From a virus: 64,000 nt of DNA. Under the pieces are notes generated by a model, which saw only the letters and a program-made list of their open reading frames with translations, ran no database searches and was not told the origin of the DNA. Made by a program: the position numbers and the translations under genes. Below, in pieces: positions 53,504 to 62,030 of the stretch. Each line of letters opens with the position of its first letter. Positions within the stretch are counted from its first letter, which is position 1. The stretch is from positions 59,503 through 123,502 of the IMG/VR virus record IMGVR_UViG_3300021091_000020; one strand, written 5' to 3'.

Positions 53504-54345
53504 TATTTACTCCATGATAAATCGTCTATTAAACTGTAATAACGAAGTAGAGCAGATATATGATTTTCTTCTACTTTCTTTATTGTTTCATATTCATCCA
53601 AAAGTCCTGCAACTTCTTGTAATTTTATTTTTAGGGATTTGTCTTTTACCCTATGCATATTTTTTGTAAACAATCTTTTTATAGTTACCGCTTCTGTTTG
53701 AACAAGAGACTTTAAGTTATTTGTATTACTAACATTTTCTATGTATTCTCTTAACAATACCTTTTGTGACTCGGTTAAATTGTTATATTTTGCATTAAAT
53801 TTTTCAACAAGATACTTGTAAGCCATCAAACGAACTTCTTTTGATTCTTGTGTAATAGCAAAATCTTCTGTTATCACGGATGTATTTGGTTTTGATGTTA
53901 TACTTTCAAGTATTGTTATACGAGACTTTGTAATTTCAATTGGGTTATCCAACTCATTATATTCAAAAACCTTGTATACTGACGCAAGTATTTTATAGTT
54001 TTGAACTTTTGTTTGAAAAAATGTATCAATATCAAAGTTTTCTTTGATTGATTTTATCAATTCATACTTTTCGTTCTGTAATTTATGTTTGTTTAACCCA
54101 CGTCTTGCTTTCAATACTGCCTCTATTAACATATTTGCCTTCGTGTCTGACTTTAATTTTTCATCACAAAGGGTTTTATACAATTTATATTCCTTAATAA
54201 GTTCTGTGTTCTTATTAAAGAATTTTTTGAGAATCTGAATGGCAACAGATTCGTTGGAGGAAATGATGTCTGATGTTATTTGACGAGTCAATAACTCAAA
54301 CAGCATTGCAGTATTTTTGAATTTAGAATGTTTAATTTTCTTCAT
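53503..54345 (-). CDS. Conserved head-module protein
   Basis: 280 residues, mostly helical. The N-terminus MKKIKHSKFKNTAMLFELLT and RQITSDIISSNES are a pattern I know from phages of this type, next to the portal gene, with no assigned function. In T4 the corresponding place is taken by prohead core genes. A late-type motif is 36 bases upstream. Confidence 0.7.
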   Translation of the reverse strand: MKKIKHSKFKNTAMLFELLTRQITSDIISSNESVAIQILKKFFNKNTELIKEYKLYKTLCDEKLKSDTKANMLIEAVLKARRGLNKHKLQNEKYELIKSIKENFDIDTFFQTKVQNYKILASVYKVFEYNELDNPIEITKSRITILESITSKPNTSVITEDFAITQESKEVRLMAYKYLVEKFNAKYNNLTESQKVLLREYIENVSNTNNLKSLVQTEAVTIKRLFTKNMHRVKDKSLKIKLQEVAGLLDEYETIKKVEENHISALLRYYSLIDDLSWSK

Positions 54346-54380
54346 TGTTCCTTATACCTGTTTATGTGCACTTTCATAGA

Positions 54381-54388
54381 ATAAATAT
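54381..54388 (-). promoter_or_regulatory. Late-type promoter motif
   Basis: Coding strand CCTATATTTATTCTATG, 36 bases upstream of the start at 54345. Confidence 0.5.
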
Positions 54389-54396
54389 AGGCAATT

Positions 54397-56262
54397 TTAC
54401 AATTCATCTAATAAATTGTTCTCATTCAACAAATTTGATTCATTTTCGTGTTTAATAGTCGGTTTAAGACTTTCCGATATTATTTTTTTTGTTTTAATCT
54501 TTATACCGGACATACTATCTATCAACTTACCTATATCACGGTTTTCAAGTGATAACGGTGAATTTCCTTTGTAATTTACTTTTGGTGAATTATTAACCTT
54601 CAATGTATTACCAACATCTTTCTTTCCAATAGGATCCCTGCCAAATGGACTGTTATCTGTTCCATAACTTAAATTCTTAGCAGGTCTACCAGCTCCAGGC
54701 CAACCACCTTCTGGAACTTCGGCATCGTTTATTACTTTACCACCACCGCGAACTTGCATACTTGCAATATCATGTGGTGTTCCAAACGATTCTTTTGTTA
54801 TCGCAGGATCATTGCCTTCATTTTCAATTTGTTTTTGACGGAACATATGTTTAATATCTTCAAGAACTTCATTCTTTTCAAATTCTGCCTCGTCTTCTGA
54901 AAGGTTGAATATGTTTGAATAAATATATTTCAATGAAAATAGTTTCTTTTCTATCAGTGTTCCCGCCAAGTCCACTTTTTCTTTCATAAGAGCAACTTTT
55001 TCTTGTTCATATATGATAGAAGGTCCTGTTAATCCTAATTCAAAGTTTACCAAATCTGCATTTTCATATCCTTGAGCATACAAATGAACAATTGCAATCT
55101 TTGTCAATTCAGAAACCACAATTCTTTGCACTCTTTCTATTGTTCTAGCAAAACGAATATCAAGAGCGGCAAGTGTTGCCTTTCCTTCTATACTTTCATC
55201 ATAGCCCAAATACGGTTTTGGCACTTTAAGTGCAGCAAAGATTTTACTTTTTAGATATTCAATATCTTCAATTGCTTGATATTGTAAACCTGCAAGTGTT
55301 TCTATTGATGTACCAGATTGTCCACCACGAACAGGAAGATAAAAGTCTTCCAAAAGGTTTTGCATATTAAAACGAAGATTATAGTCACCAGTTTGTTCAT
55401 TTACGAGTGGAGTTTTCTTCATTCTATTCATAAGATTGTTCATGTATTGATCTACTTCGGCAGGTGGTATATTACCAATATCAACTTTAAAAATACGTTT
55501 TTCAGGAGCACGCATAATACGATGTATCAACATCGCATCTTCCATTAGAACTAGTTGTTTGTATAATTTTCTAGCACCTTCCAACATTGATTTACCGTAT
55601 GGTAAAAAGTTAGTATCACCGAGTAAACGAAAATGAGCAATTTCATAATTTTGAAATTCACCCCTACCGAGAGGACCTTCATAAACAAATTTAGTCATAT
55701 AGATATGTTCCGGATCAGTTCCTTCTTCTCTCTGCATTTCGTATGGTGAAAACGGAACAACATTTGTAACACCAAGTTCTTCTTTTACATCCATATACAA
55801 ATAAAAATCACCGTATTTACAAAGATTACGAATCCACGGCCAAAGATTATATTCTATATTAAGAACATCATAAAAAAGATTACGAAGTATTTTACGAATG
55901 TTATCATTATCTGTTTTTATGGTGAGAACATCACCTTGATCATTTTTTAGAGTGCTTTCATCAGAATATATGTCAAGTGCAGATGATATTATGGCATCGG
56001 TGTCCATTGCCTCATAATCAGTATAAAGATCTATTTTTGTTGCTGCGAATGAATTGTATTGATTGTATACTGATATTGGAGTTCCCTTTGTTCCATGTAA
56101 TCTGCCATATCTATCAATAACTTTTGATGTGTGTGGGTTTCCATCACCTTGATAGCGAGCAGTATCAACAACTTTTAATTTTTTACCACCAACATTACGA
56201 ACAACAACATTAGTAGAAAAAAGTGTTTTTAGTCTATCAAATAATGATTTATTTTGTGCCAT
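54397..56262 (-). CDS. 20: Portal protein gp20
   Basis: 621 residues (T4 gp20 is 524). Dodecameric DNA gate. Familiar segments: YGRLHGTKGTPISVYNQYNS, the LYTDYEAMDTDAIISSALDI block, FAALKVPKPYLGYDESIEGK (stem and wing region, ~350-370) and a long C-terminal barrel helix. The final ~100 residues are Asn/Gly rich and disordered. AGGTGA precedes the ATG and a late-type motif is 33 bases upstream. Confidence 0.95.
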   Translation of the reverse strand: MAQNKSLFDRLKTLFSTNVVVRNVGGKKLKVVDTARYQGDGNPHTSKVIDRYGRLHGTKGTPISVYNQYNSFAATKIDLYTDYEAMDTDAIISSALDIYSDESTLKNDQGDVLTIKTDNDNIRKILRNLFYDVLNIEYNLWPWIRNLCKYGDFYLYMDVKEELGVTNVVPFSPYEMQREEGTDPEHIYMTKFVYEGPLGRGEFQNYEIAHFRLLGDTNFLPYGKSMLEGARKLYKQLVLMEDAMLIHRIMRAPEKRIFKVDIGNIPPAEVDQYMNNLMNRMKKTPLVNEQTGDYNLRFNMQNLLEDFYLPVRGGQSGTSIETLAGLQYQAIEDIEYLKSKIFAALKVPKPYLGYDESIEGKATLAALDIRFARTIERVQRIVVSELTKIAIVHLYAQGYENADLVNFELGLTGPSIIYEQEKVALMKEKVDLAGTLIEKKLFSLKYIYSNIFNLSEDEAEFEKNEVLEDIKHMFRQKQIENEGNDPAITKESFGTPHDIASMQVRGGGKVINDAEVPEGGWPGAGRPAKNLSYGTDNSPFGRDPIGKKDVGNTLKVNNSPKVNYKGNSPLSLENRDIGKLIDSMSGIKIKTKKIISESLKPTIKHENESNLLNENNLLDEL

Positions 56263-56294
56263 TTGTCACCTATTTTATGTAATGTAAACTTAAT

Positions 56295-56302
56295 ATAAAT
56301 AT
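56295..56302 (-). promoter_or_regulatory. Late-type promoter motif
   Basis: Coding strand TACATATTTATATTAAG, 33 bases upstream of the portal start at 56262. Confidence 0.55.
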
Positions 56303-56321
56303 GTAGGAAAAAATACAAACT

Positions 56322-57905
56322 CTATTTTATTAACCAAGTTAAATCTTCATTATGTCCATTTACTGTCATATTCCAACCATCTCGGTCATCTCCATATTGA
56401 TATGAAGGTTTTAGTGGTGTTGTTGATTTCCCCATGTAATCTAAACTCATTCGTGTCTTCAGCAATCCCTCTTGACGAAGTTTTAGAGCAGTATCTCTAA
56501 CCCAAAGTCCTATTGCAAATGACATAACCAAGTCATCATTATATCCTGTTTGTGCCTCTGCTTTTGCACCATTCCAAACAAACACATATAGTTCTTGTGT
56601 TAATCTTGAAGACTTTATTATTGGTAATCTTTCACGAAAATATGTTTCCAATTTTGAAATCAAAAGTGGTCTTGTTTTAGCACTTGTAGTAAATCCAGGA
56701 ATCATTTGTGCCTTGTCTTTTAAGTCATAACCCTTTGGAATATGAACGGATGGATCAGTATACCCATCTTCACGGTATGTATAATAAAGATTTGGATAAC
56801 CTCTATCAATTATTTGTTGAATTGCTGCCCACCCAATGTTAGCATTTTCAACTACAAGAAGAGCATCGTTATATTCTGTTGCAACTGATACTAACATATT
56901 ACCATAAGTTTTTGTATCAAGTTTTCCTTTGTATTCTGCAACTTGTTCCATGTTTTCAACATCAATCACATGGAAAGCTGAATTATCATTTCCGTCACCA
57001 CGAGCAACATCAGCAATAACCATATATGTTTTATTTGGTTCTGGATAATTCCAAATCCAATAAGCATCCTCTGCACCACGCCGTTCTTTTGGTTCACACA
57101 CATAAGTTTGTTCATACCATTGGACAAGTTCACCATCAATTACGGAACGACCAGATGTAAGAAAATTCCCATCACATTCTTGTTTAGCCATGTCAGGACC
57201 CAATAGTATGTCCTGTTCATCACGCCATTTTTGGTCACGGTCTGGATGAACGTGCCATAATAATTCTATCGGATTGAAAGAACTTTCACCGAGTTTTGCC
57301 TTTACCCATTGTTTATGATAAAAGTTACCAACACCATTTGGGGTAGAGTTGATAATAGCAGTTCCACCGGTAGCAAGTGTTTGTTGTGCAGATGCCCATA
57401 TTCTATCTATGTCATCAATAAAGGCGGCCTCGTCTATGATAAGAAGTGAAAGTGCTTCAGAACGAGCGGAGTCAGCGGCAGCAGAAACGGCTTTTATTTG
57501 TGAACCGTTCTTAAATCGAAGTGAAAGTTTGTTATCTTCTTGAACACCGGTTTTCAACCAACTCGGCATATTGTCATACATAACACGAACTTTTGTTACC
57601 AAGTTTTTAGCAGTTTCTTGTTTTGTAGCAATAACGAGAATGTTTTTATCCTGATTGAATAACATCAACCAAAGTGAATATCCAGCAATAACTGTGGATA
57701 TACCTAACTGACGAGACTTTAATACGATATTCCACCGGTTACTATTAAATTCTCTAAGCACATCTTCCTGAAATGGATATAGGTCGAATAATATCTTGCC
57801 ACGAGTTGGATGTTGAATTTTAGCATAACGCTTCATAAAGTATACCGGATTAGCGGCACACTTTGCATATTCTTCTTTGATAATATCTTTTAGATTCTTA
57901 CTCAT
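56322..57905 (-). CDS. 17: Terminase large subunit gp17
   Basis: 527 residues. Packages DNA by ATP hydrolysis and cuts the concatemer. ATPase: deviant Walker A SRQLGIST (64-71), Walker B with catalytic Glu LLIIDEA (154-160). Nuclease: RNase H-like, first metal ligand D299 in MVIADVARGDG, and a later acid in YNDDLVMSFAIG. The start overlaps the preceding small gene by four bases and has no clear Shine-Dalgarno, suggesting coupled translation. The small terminase is not in this window. Confidence 0.96.
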   Translation of the reverse strand: MSKNLKDIIKEEYAKCAANPVYFMKRYAKIQHPTRGKILFDLYPFQEDVLREFNSNRWNIVLKSRQLGISTVIAGYSLWLMLFNQDKNILVIATKQETAKNLVTKVRVMYDNMPSWLKTGVQEDNKLSLRFKNGSQIKAVSAAADSARSEALSLLIIDEAAFIDDIDRIWASAQQTLATGGTAIINSTPNGVGNFYHKQWVKAKLGESSFNPIELLWHVHPDRDQKWRDEQDILLGPDMAKQECDGNFLTSGRSVIDGELVQWYEQTYVCEPKERRGAEDAYWIWNYPEPNKTYMVIADVARGDGNDNSAFHVIDVENMEQVAEYKGKLDTKTYGNMLVSVATEYNDALLVVENANIGWAAIQQIIDRGYPNLYYTYREDGYTDPSVHIPKGYDLKDKAQMIPGFTTSAKTRPLLISKLETYFRERLPIIKSSRLTQELYVFVWNGAKAEAQTGYNDDLVMSFAIGLWVRDTALKLRQEGLLKTRMSLDYMGKSTTPLKPSYQYGDDRDGWNMTVNGHNEDLTWLIK

Positions 57906-58273
57906 TGAACTGCAAATACTATCCCAAGAGTAGTTCCAACACCAGTAAAGAACCAGAGTAATTTATTATCATACCAACGAGGTTGAAGTTCATCAATTAT
58001 TTTTTCCAATTCTACACTTCTTTTTTTACAAGCATCAATAGCTTGGTCACGATTTTTTAATTGTTGATGATATAAGTCAAAACGAGTTTGGTGAAATTCT
58101 ATCAAAGTATCTTGAGCATTTACAACTGCGGTTAAATATTCAACTGAATCACGAATTAGTTGAATACGATTTGCCATCTTCACCACATCAGTTTTCTTAA
58201 AACATATAACAGAGTCATTTTCAACTGCAAACACAGTTGTTACTGAAAATAATAAGGCAATTAAATATTTCAT
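57902..58273 (-). CDS. Secreted/membrane coiled-coil protein (spanin-like candidate B)
   Basis: 123 residues. An N-terminal signal peptide (MKYLIALLFSVTTVFA), a periplasmic coiled coil (~45-95), and a hydrophobic C-terminal helix (LLWFFTGVGTTLGIVFAV). A lipobox is not present. The layout could bridge membranes, and it follows the type II membrane protein at 58277-58615, as Rz1 follows Rz. It overlaps the terminase by four bases. Confidence 0.55.
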   Translation of the reverse strand: MKYLIALLFSVTTVFAVENDSVICFKKTDVVKMANRIQLIRDSVEYLTAVVNAQDTLIEFHQTRFDLYHQQLKNRDQAIDACKKRSVELEKIIDELQPRWYDNKLLWFFTGVGTTLGIVFAVQ

Positions 58274-58276
58274 AAA

Positions 58277-58615
58277 TTAGTCTTTCAGAAAGTTAATAAT
58301 ATACTTTGTGGCTTCATCAGGATTTTTTATTTCTTTATCACGATAAACATAGAATTTTTTTCGTATGATAAGAATACTGTCCTTACGAACTTTGATTAGT
58401 GAGTCTAATTCGTCTGCTCTTTTTTTCAAATTGGTATAATCAAATTCATATTTGTTTATTAGAGCTTCCAAACTATCTGCGGTTTTGTGTGATTGTCTTA
58501 ATTGTTCTTTTGAACGATTATATTCATACCCATTGTATATCAATAGGATTGAAAGAAATACTATGGCAAATATCTTTATGTAATTGCCAATTTTTTGTGT
58601 CAAAACATCTTCCAT
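58277..58615 (-). CDS. Type II membrane coiled-coil protein (spanin-like candidate A)
   Basis: 112 residues. A transmembrane helix (~11-28, IFAIVFLSILLIYNG) is followed by a coiled coil (~30-85, TADSLEALINKYEFDY). This matches the inner-membrane spanin (Rz) layout. AAAAGG precedes the ATG, which overlaps the end of the preceding gene. Family not recognised; lysis role inferred from topology and from the partner just downstream. Confidence 0.6.
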   Translation of the reverse strand: MEDVLTQKIGNYIKIFAIVFLSILLIYNGYEYNRSKEQLRQSHKTADSLEALINKYEFDYTNLKKRADELDSLIKVRKDSILIIRKKFYVYRDKEIKNPDEATKYIINFLKD

Positions 58616-58617
58616 AA

Positions 58618-58962
58618 TTAACCTTTTGTATAAGTTGAAACCATTTTTGCCTTACCACGAGCAGTTGCACCCTTTTTTCTCTTTCGTGTTACGGCACTTC
58701 TTTTTTGTTTTGATGACATCGAAGCGGCTTTTGCTGCAGGAACACATTTTGGATATGCTCTCTTACCACCTTTTCTGGCCTTACTACCAGCAGAGGCGCC
58801 GCATGGTGGATGTCCACCACTTTTTTTCTTACGAGAAATATCAACCCATCTTTCTCTAAACCAACCAGTTAAACCACCACTCGGCTTTTTTCCTTCACGA
58901 ATATATTGTGAGATATACTCTCTGATGATTTCTTTAACGATATTTTCTGTTGTTTTATTCAT
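58618..58962 (-). CDS. DUF5872-like conserved phage protein
   Basis: 114 residues. KPSGGLTGWFRERWVDISRK, HPPCG and YPKCVPAAKAASM are the conserved pattern of phage proteins of the DUF5872 type. Highly basic C-terminus (KRSAVTRKRKKG). An N-terminal helix (NIVKEIIREYI) carries V-x-E and I-x-E. Function unknown; nucleic acid binding is likely from charge. The ATAAATAT at 58967-58974 lies only five bases upstream and is too close to act as promoter for it. Confidence 0.75.
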   Translation of the reverse strand: MNKTTENIVKEIIREYISQYIREGKKPSGGLTGWFRERWVDISRKKKSGGHPPCGASAGSKARKGGKRAYPKCVPAAKAASMSSKQKRSAVTRKRKKGATARGKAKMVSTYTKG

Positions 58963-58993
58963 ATCAATAAATATAATAATTTTTTTATTTTAT

Positions 58994-60562
58994 TTATTCT
59001 TCCCAAGATAAAACTGTTGAAATTGCTCTACCGTTATCGCCTTCCGCCTTTAGTTTTATTGTACCATCTGCAACAAATGTTGAAGAACCACCACCATCAA
59101 ATGAAATCCAAGTTGCATCTGGATTTATAGATAGTAATGTATTTTGCCAAATTGGCCAATTTTGTTTTCCATTCTTTGTGGATACATATTTATGTTTTCC
59201 ACTTGGAACAGTTACTGCAATAAAAATTTTATCTTTGTGAAATCCGATTGATGTTTTTGGTCTAGATTTATCTTTCTGTAAAAATTCTTTGTTACTCAAA
59301 TCTATCGCCTTTCCTTCTAAAATGAGAACTTCACTTCCTGAAAATGCATAATTTACATCTTTTAATTTTGATAAAACTTTTTCTTCTGCTGTTATTGTTC
59401 TTCTTTGACCACGATCATATTTAGTTTGGAATAATTCTATATGACCGTCATTAAATACGGTAATTGTTTCGTAATATTCCAAACTTCTACCGGTAGTTTC
59501 ACTTAGCATCGTATAGTATTTATTTCCAGTTTTTGGATGATTTGCACTACCATCTTTAATAAATGTACTTGTTGCTTTTCCAGAAGGTTCGTATAGAGTT
59601 AAATTGATAAAATTTTTCAAAGGCAATCTTCCTGTTTGGGTGTTGCCCTCAATCCATTTTTTAGCGTTATGTAAACTAAATCCACCTGATTTTGGATCAC
59701 CAATATGAACAGATACTATTCTTGAGTCGATAGCTCTGTAATCATAATCATCTGGATGTACGGTTTCGCCAATTGGTTTGCTTGGAACAATGTTTGTTGA
59801 ATATTTTATACTATTCCACTCTAATTTGACAACCTTTTTTTTATCACGTATATCAAAACCATAATACTCACCGGAATAACCATTGAAATGCTTTTCTAAT
59901 GATTGAGATAATTCTCTCAAAATGGCAAAAAGTGCTATTTCTCTTTGTGCTTTATATGTGTGTCTTGGTGTGAAAAATTTAGTAAATGCATTTTTTAATT
60001 CTTCTTTTGACTCATCAGTATTTCCATTTACTATTAATTTTGTAGTATTTTCTATTTTGTCACATACACCACACTCAATGGTATGCACTTCAGGTTTTGA
60101 AGTTCCTTCTACAATATCGTCAGACCATTCTGATTTTTCCCAAAAAATTTGAAATCCATCTATTATATCTTGAAGACCTTTTGGTCCGTCTGATTCAGCA
60201 GATGATCTCATTGATGAATTTTTTTTAAAACCAGTAGCAACTTTACTTAATGGTAATGGTATTTTTTTTGTTGTTCCATCATTTAATATAAATTCTACAC
60301 ATTCACAATTTCCTCCAACAAATCTAGCATTACTAATTTTATCTGAAAATGATATTCTTGCATTATCGATTAAAGATTTTTCATAAGAAGATATGAATAA
60401 TTCCGCTATATTATAGGAATCCGAATATTTTGGTGACGATGCTTTTAATAATGCGTTATATGTTCGTTCTATAAAATTTTCCATGAATGGAGTGATTTCT
60501 ACATCTGGAAATTGAACACCATAATCTAAATACATTTTTTTAATGTCATCAATAAATGCCAT
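58994..60562 (-). CDS. Protein with C-terminal phosphodiester glycosidase (NAGPA-like) domain
   Basis: 522 residues. The C-terminal ~100 residues resemble phosphodiester glycosidases of the NAGPA type: KTSIGFHKDKIFIAV, then WISFDGGGSSTFVADG with the DGGGSS box at 489-494, and NGRAISTVLSW at the end. These enzymes hydrolyse sugar-phosphodiester bonds. The N-terminal ~400 residues are not recognised and have no signal peptide. In a Gram-negative host it could act on a phosphoglycan or on teichoic-like polymers as a tail or lysis enzyme. It lies between lysis-type genes and the tail fibre end. Confidence 0.6.
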   Translation of the reverse strand: MAFIDDIKKMYLDYGVQFPDVEITPFMENFIERTYNALLKASSPKYSDSYNIAELFISSYEKSLIDNARISFSDKISNARFVGGNCECVEFILNDGTTKKIPLPLSKVATGFKKNSSMRSSAESDGPKGLQDIIDGFQIFWEKSEWSDDIVEGTSKPEVHTIECGVCDKIENTTKLIVNGNTDESKEELKNAFTKFFTPRHTYKAQREIALFAILRELSQSLEKHFNGYSGEYYGFDIRDKKKVVKLEWNSIKYSTNIVPSKPIGETVHPDDYDYRAIDSRIVSVHIGDPKSGGFSLHNAKKWIEGNTQTGRLPLKNFINLTLYEPSGKATSTFIKDGSANHPKTGNKYYTMLSETTGRSLEYYETITVFNDGHIELFQTKYDRGQRRTITAEEKVLSKLKDVNYAFSGSEVLILEGKAIDLSNKEFLQKDKSRPKTSIGFHKDKIFIAVTVPSGKHKYVSTKNGKQNWPIWQNTLLSINPDATWISFDGGGSSTFVADGTIKLKAEGDNGRAISTVLSWEE

Positions 60563-60586
60563 AACAAATTTACCAAATTTTAATTA

Positions 60587-61162
60587 TTAAGTCTTATCTA
60601 TTGCACCTTTACCCGAACTTGGCCATCCAAAACGGCATGACCAATATCTTGCCTTATGTCTTGGTCCTGGTGATTGACAATTGTGACGAGCACGGAAAGA
60701 CTTTCTTCGGGCTGCATTGCTCTTTTTAATACGCATTGTTTTCTTACCACCCTCACCCTTGTGACCAAAGTTTACTTTTACGATATTACCATTTGATTTT
60801 TTAACATAAACAGAAAACTTTTTTGGACCACCGGGCGTTCTAAACGGTTTTCCTAAACTAACTTTTCTACCACGATATTCAGCTTCATTCATCATGTTAG
60901 GTTCATTTTCTTGAATACGAAAATGTAATTCAGTAATTTTACCACAAGGATTTGTAGCATATCCTTCAAGTTGATAGCCGGGATTTACAATAGTTTCTTT
61001 TACATTACGAAATCCACCACCCGCAGCTTTATATGCTTTAACAAGAGCACCTGAAGCATATGCACTTGGCCATACTTTATATTTACTTTTAATTCTTGAT
61101 TTTATTCTTGAATAAAGTTTTTTATTTGTAGGAACTGCCCTTTCAATTATTATTGATTTCAT
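60587..61162 (-). CDS. Conserved phage protein with basic RARHNC-type C-terminus
   Basis: 191 residues from MKSIIIERAVP; GGAG lies six bases upstream, while the ATG four codons earlier has no site. Two recognisable parts: residues ~10-45 (LYSRIKSRIKSKYKVWPSAY) and residues ~150-185 (KSFRARHNCQSPGPRHKARY then WSCRFGW). These recur together or apart in many T4-like phages. Basic, so nucleic acid binding is likely. The start lies inside the holin-candidate gene end. Confidence 0.7.
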   Translation of the reverse strand: MKSIIIERAVPTNKKLYSRIKSRIKSKYKVWPSAYASGALVKAYKAAGGGFRNVKETIVNPGYQLEGYATNPCGKITELHFRIQENEPNMMNEAEYRGRKVSLGKPFRTPGGPKKFSVYVKKSNGNIVKVNFGHKGEGGKKTMRIKKSNAARRKSFRARHNCQSPGPRHKARYWSCRFGWPSSGKGAIDKT

Positions 61163-61409
61163 CACCTTCTCCATTTTCTATCTTTGTAAATTTGTTTGCA
61201 AATTGTTCTGATGCTACTGAAAAAAGACTACCAACTACTATGTAAAGAAAACCATCGAATATAAATTGTTCAACTTTCTTATCATAAAAGGTTGATACTA
61301 TTGCCATAAATATCATAACACCAAAAGAAAAAAACATCATCACACGCTTGGATGATATTCTACCACTAAAACCACTAAAAGTTTGAGCAACTGGATTAAG
61401 TTTATTCAA
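61143..61409 (-). CDS. Holin candidate
   Basis: 88 residues, starting at TTG (61407-61409) with AGGAG six bases upstream. Two transmembrane helices (~22-42 VMMFFSFGVMIFMAIVS; ~52-70 FLYIVVGSLFSVASEQF) and an acidic tail (ENGEGDEINNN), a class II holin-like layout. The start overlaps the stop of the upstream gene. Near the spanin-like genes, but no endolysin is recognised nearby. Pore-forming role is inferred. Confidence 0.55.
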   Translation of the reverse strand: MNKLNPVAQTFSGFSGRISSKRVMMFFSFGVMIFMAIVSTFYDKKVEQFIFDGFLYIVVGSLFSVASEQFANKFTKIENGEGDEINNN

Positions 61410-62019
61410 CTCTTTCTCCTAAATCTTTTTCTAACTTTTCAATAAAGTTCTTTCTAAACTCTGCAAATTCATTTTGTATTTTTTCTAACATTTCTTCTTT
61501 GTTAAATGGCGTTTTCCAATTTTCAATATCACCAAAATCGTTTGTAAATTCCATTCTTGATAATTCATTGGCAATTATATTTTTATCACGTTCTGCATCT
61601 TCCAACCATGCAAGTGCATTTTGTTTCAATTTTGTTTTTTCATATTCATCCCACTTGCCTTCAAGACGAATTTTATGTTCCATATCAATCACACAATCAA
61701 AACACATACCGTGAATTTTTTTCATTTTTTGGTCAAGTCTTTTAGGCATACCACAAGTGCAAGTTTCTTTTGGGCATTTTGGAAATGTATTCAAATACTG
61801 ATGTAACTCTTGTTGCCATTCTTTTCCAAGTTTTATTTTATATCCATTCTTTTGTTCCCATTCGTTACCATCTTCGTCAAACCACTTATCACCAATTTTA
61901 CGAATTTCGTTATCTTCTTTTTTATTTGCAGAAAAACCAACTTGAACTTTTTGCTGACTATCGTGTTCTCCCGCAAGAAGTTTTTTTACATCTTGTATAC
62001 TATCAATTTTAATATCCAT
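61402..62019 (-). CDS. Zinc-binding conserved phage protein
   Basis: 205 residues. A four-or-five cysteine cluster suggests a zinc ribbon: C82, C87, C89 in KCPKETCTCG and C106, C109 in IHGMCFDC. Residues ~110-205 are helical and charged. The start has AAAAGG eight bases upstream. Known to me as a conserved protein of unknown function in T4-like phages. Confidence 0.7.
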   Translation of the reverse strand: MDIKIDSIQDVKKLLAGEHDSQQKVQVGFSANKKEDNEIRKIGDKWFDEDGNEWEQKNGYKIKLGKEWQQELHQYLNTFPKCPKETCTCGMPKRLDQKMKKIHGMCFDCVIDMEHKIRLEGKWDEYEKTKLKQNALAWLEDAERDKNIIANELSRMEFTNDFGDIENWKTPFNKEEMLEKIQNEFAEFRKNFIEKLEKDLGERVE

Positions 62020-62030
62020 AACATAACCTT

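Noticed and set aside
58967-58974. Further late-type motif before the DUF5872-like gene
   Set aside because: The octamer is present but only five bases from the start codon, too close for a normal promoter; a similar near-match at 44336-44343 is rejected for the same reason.
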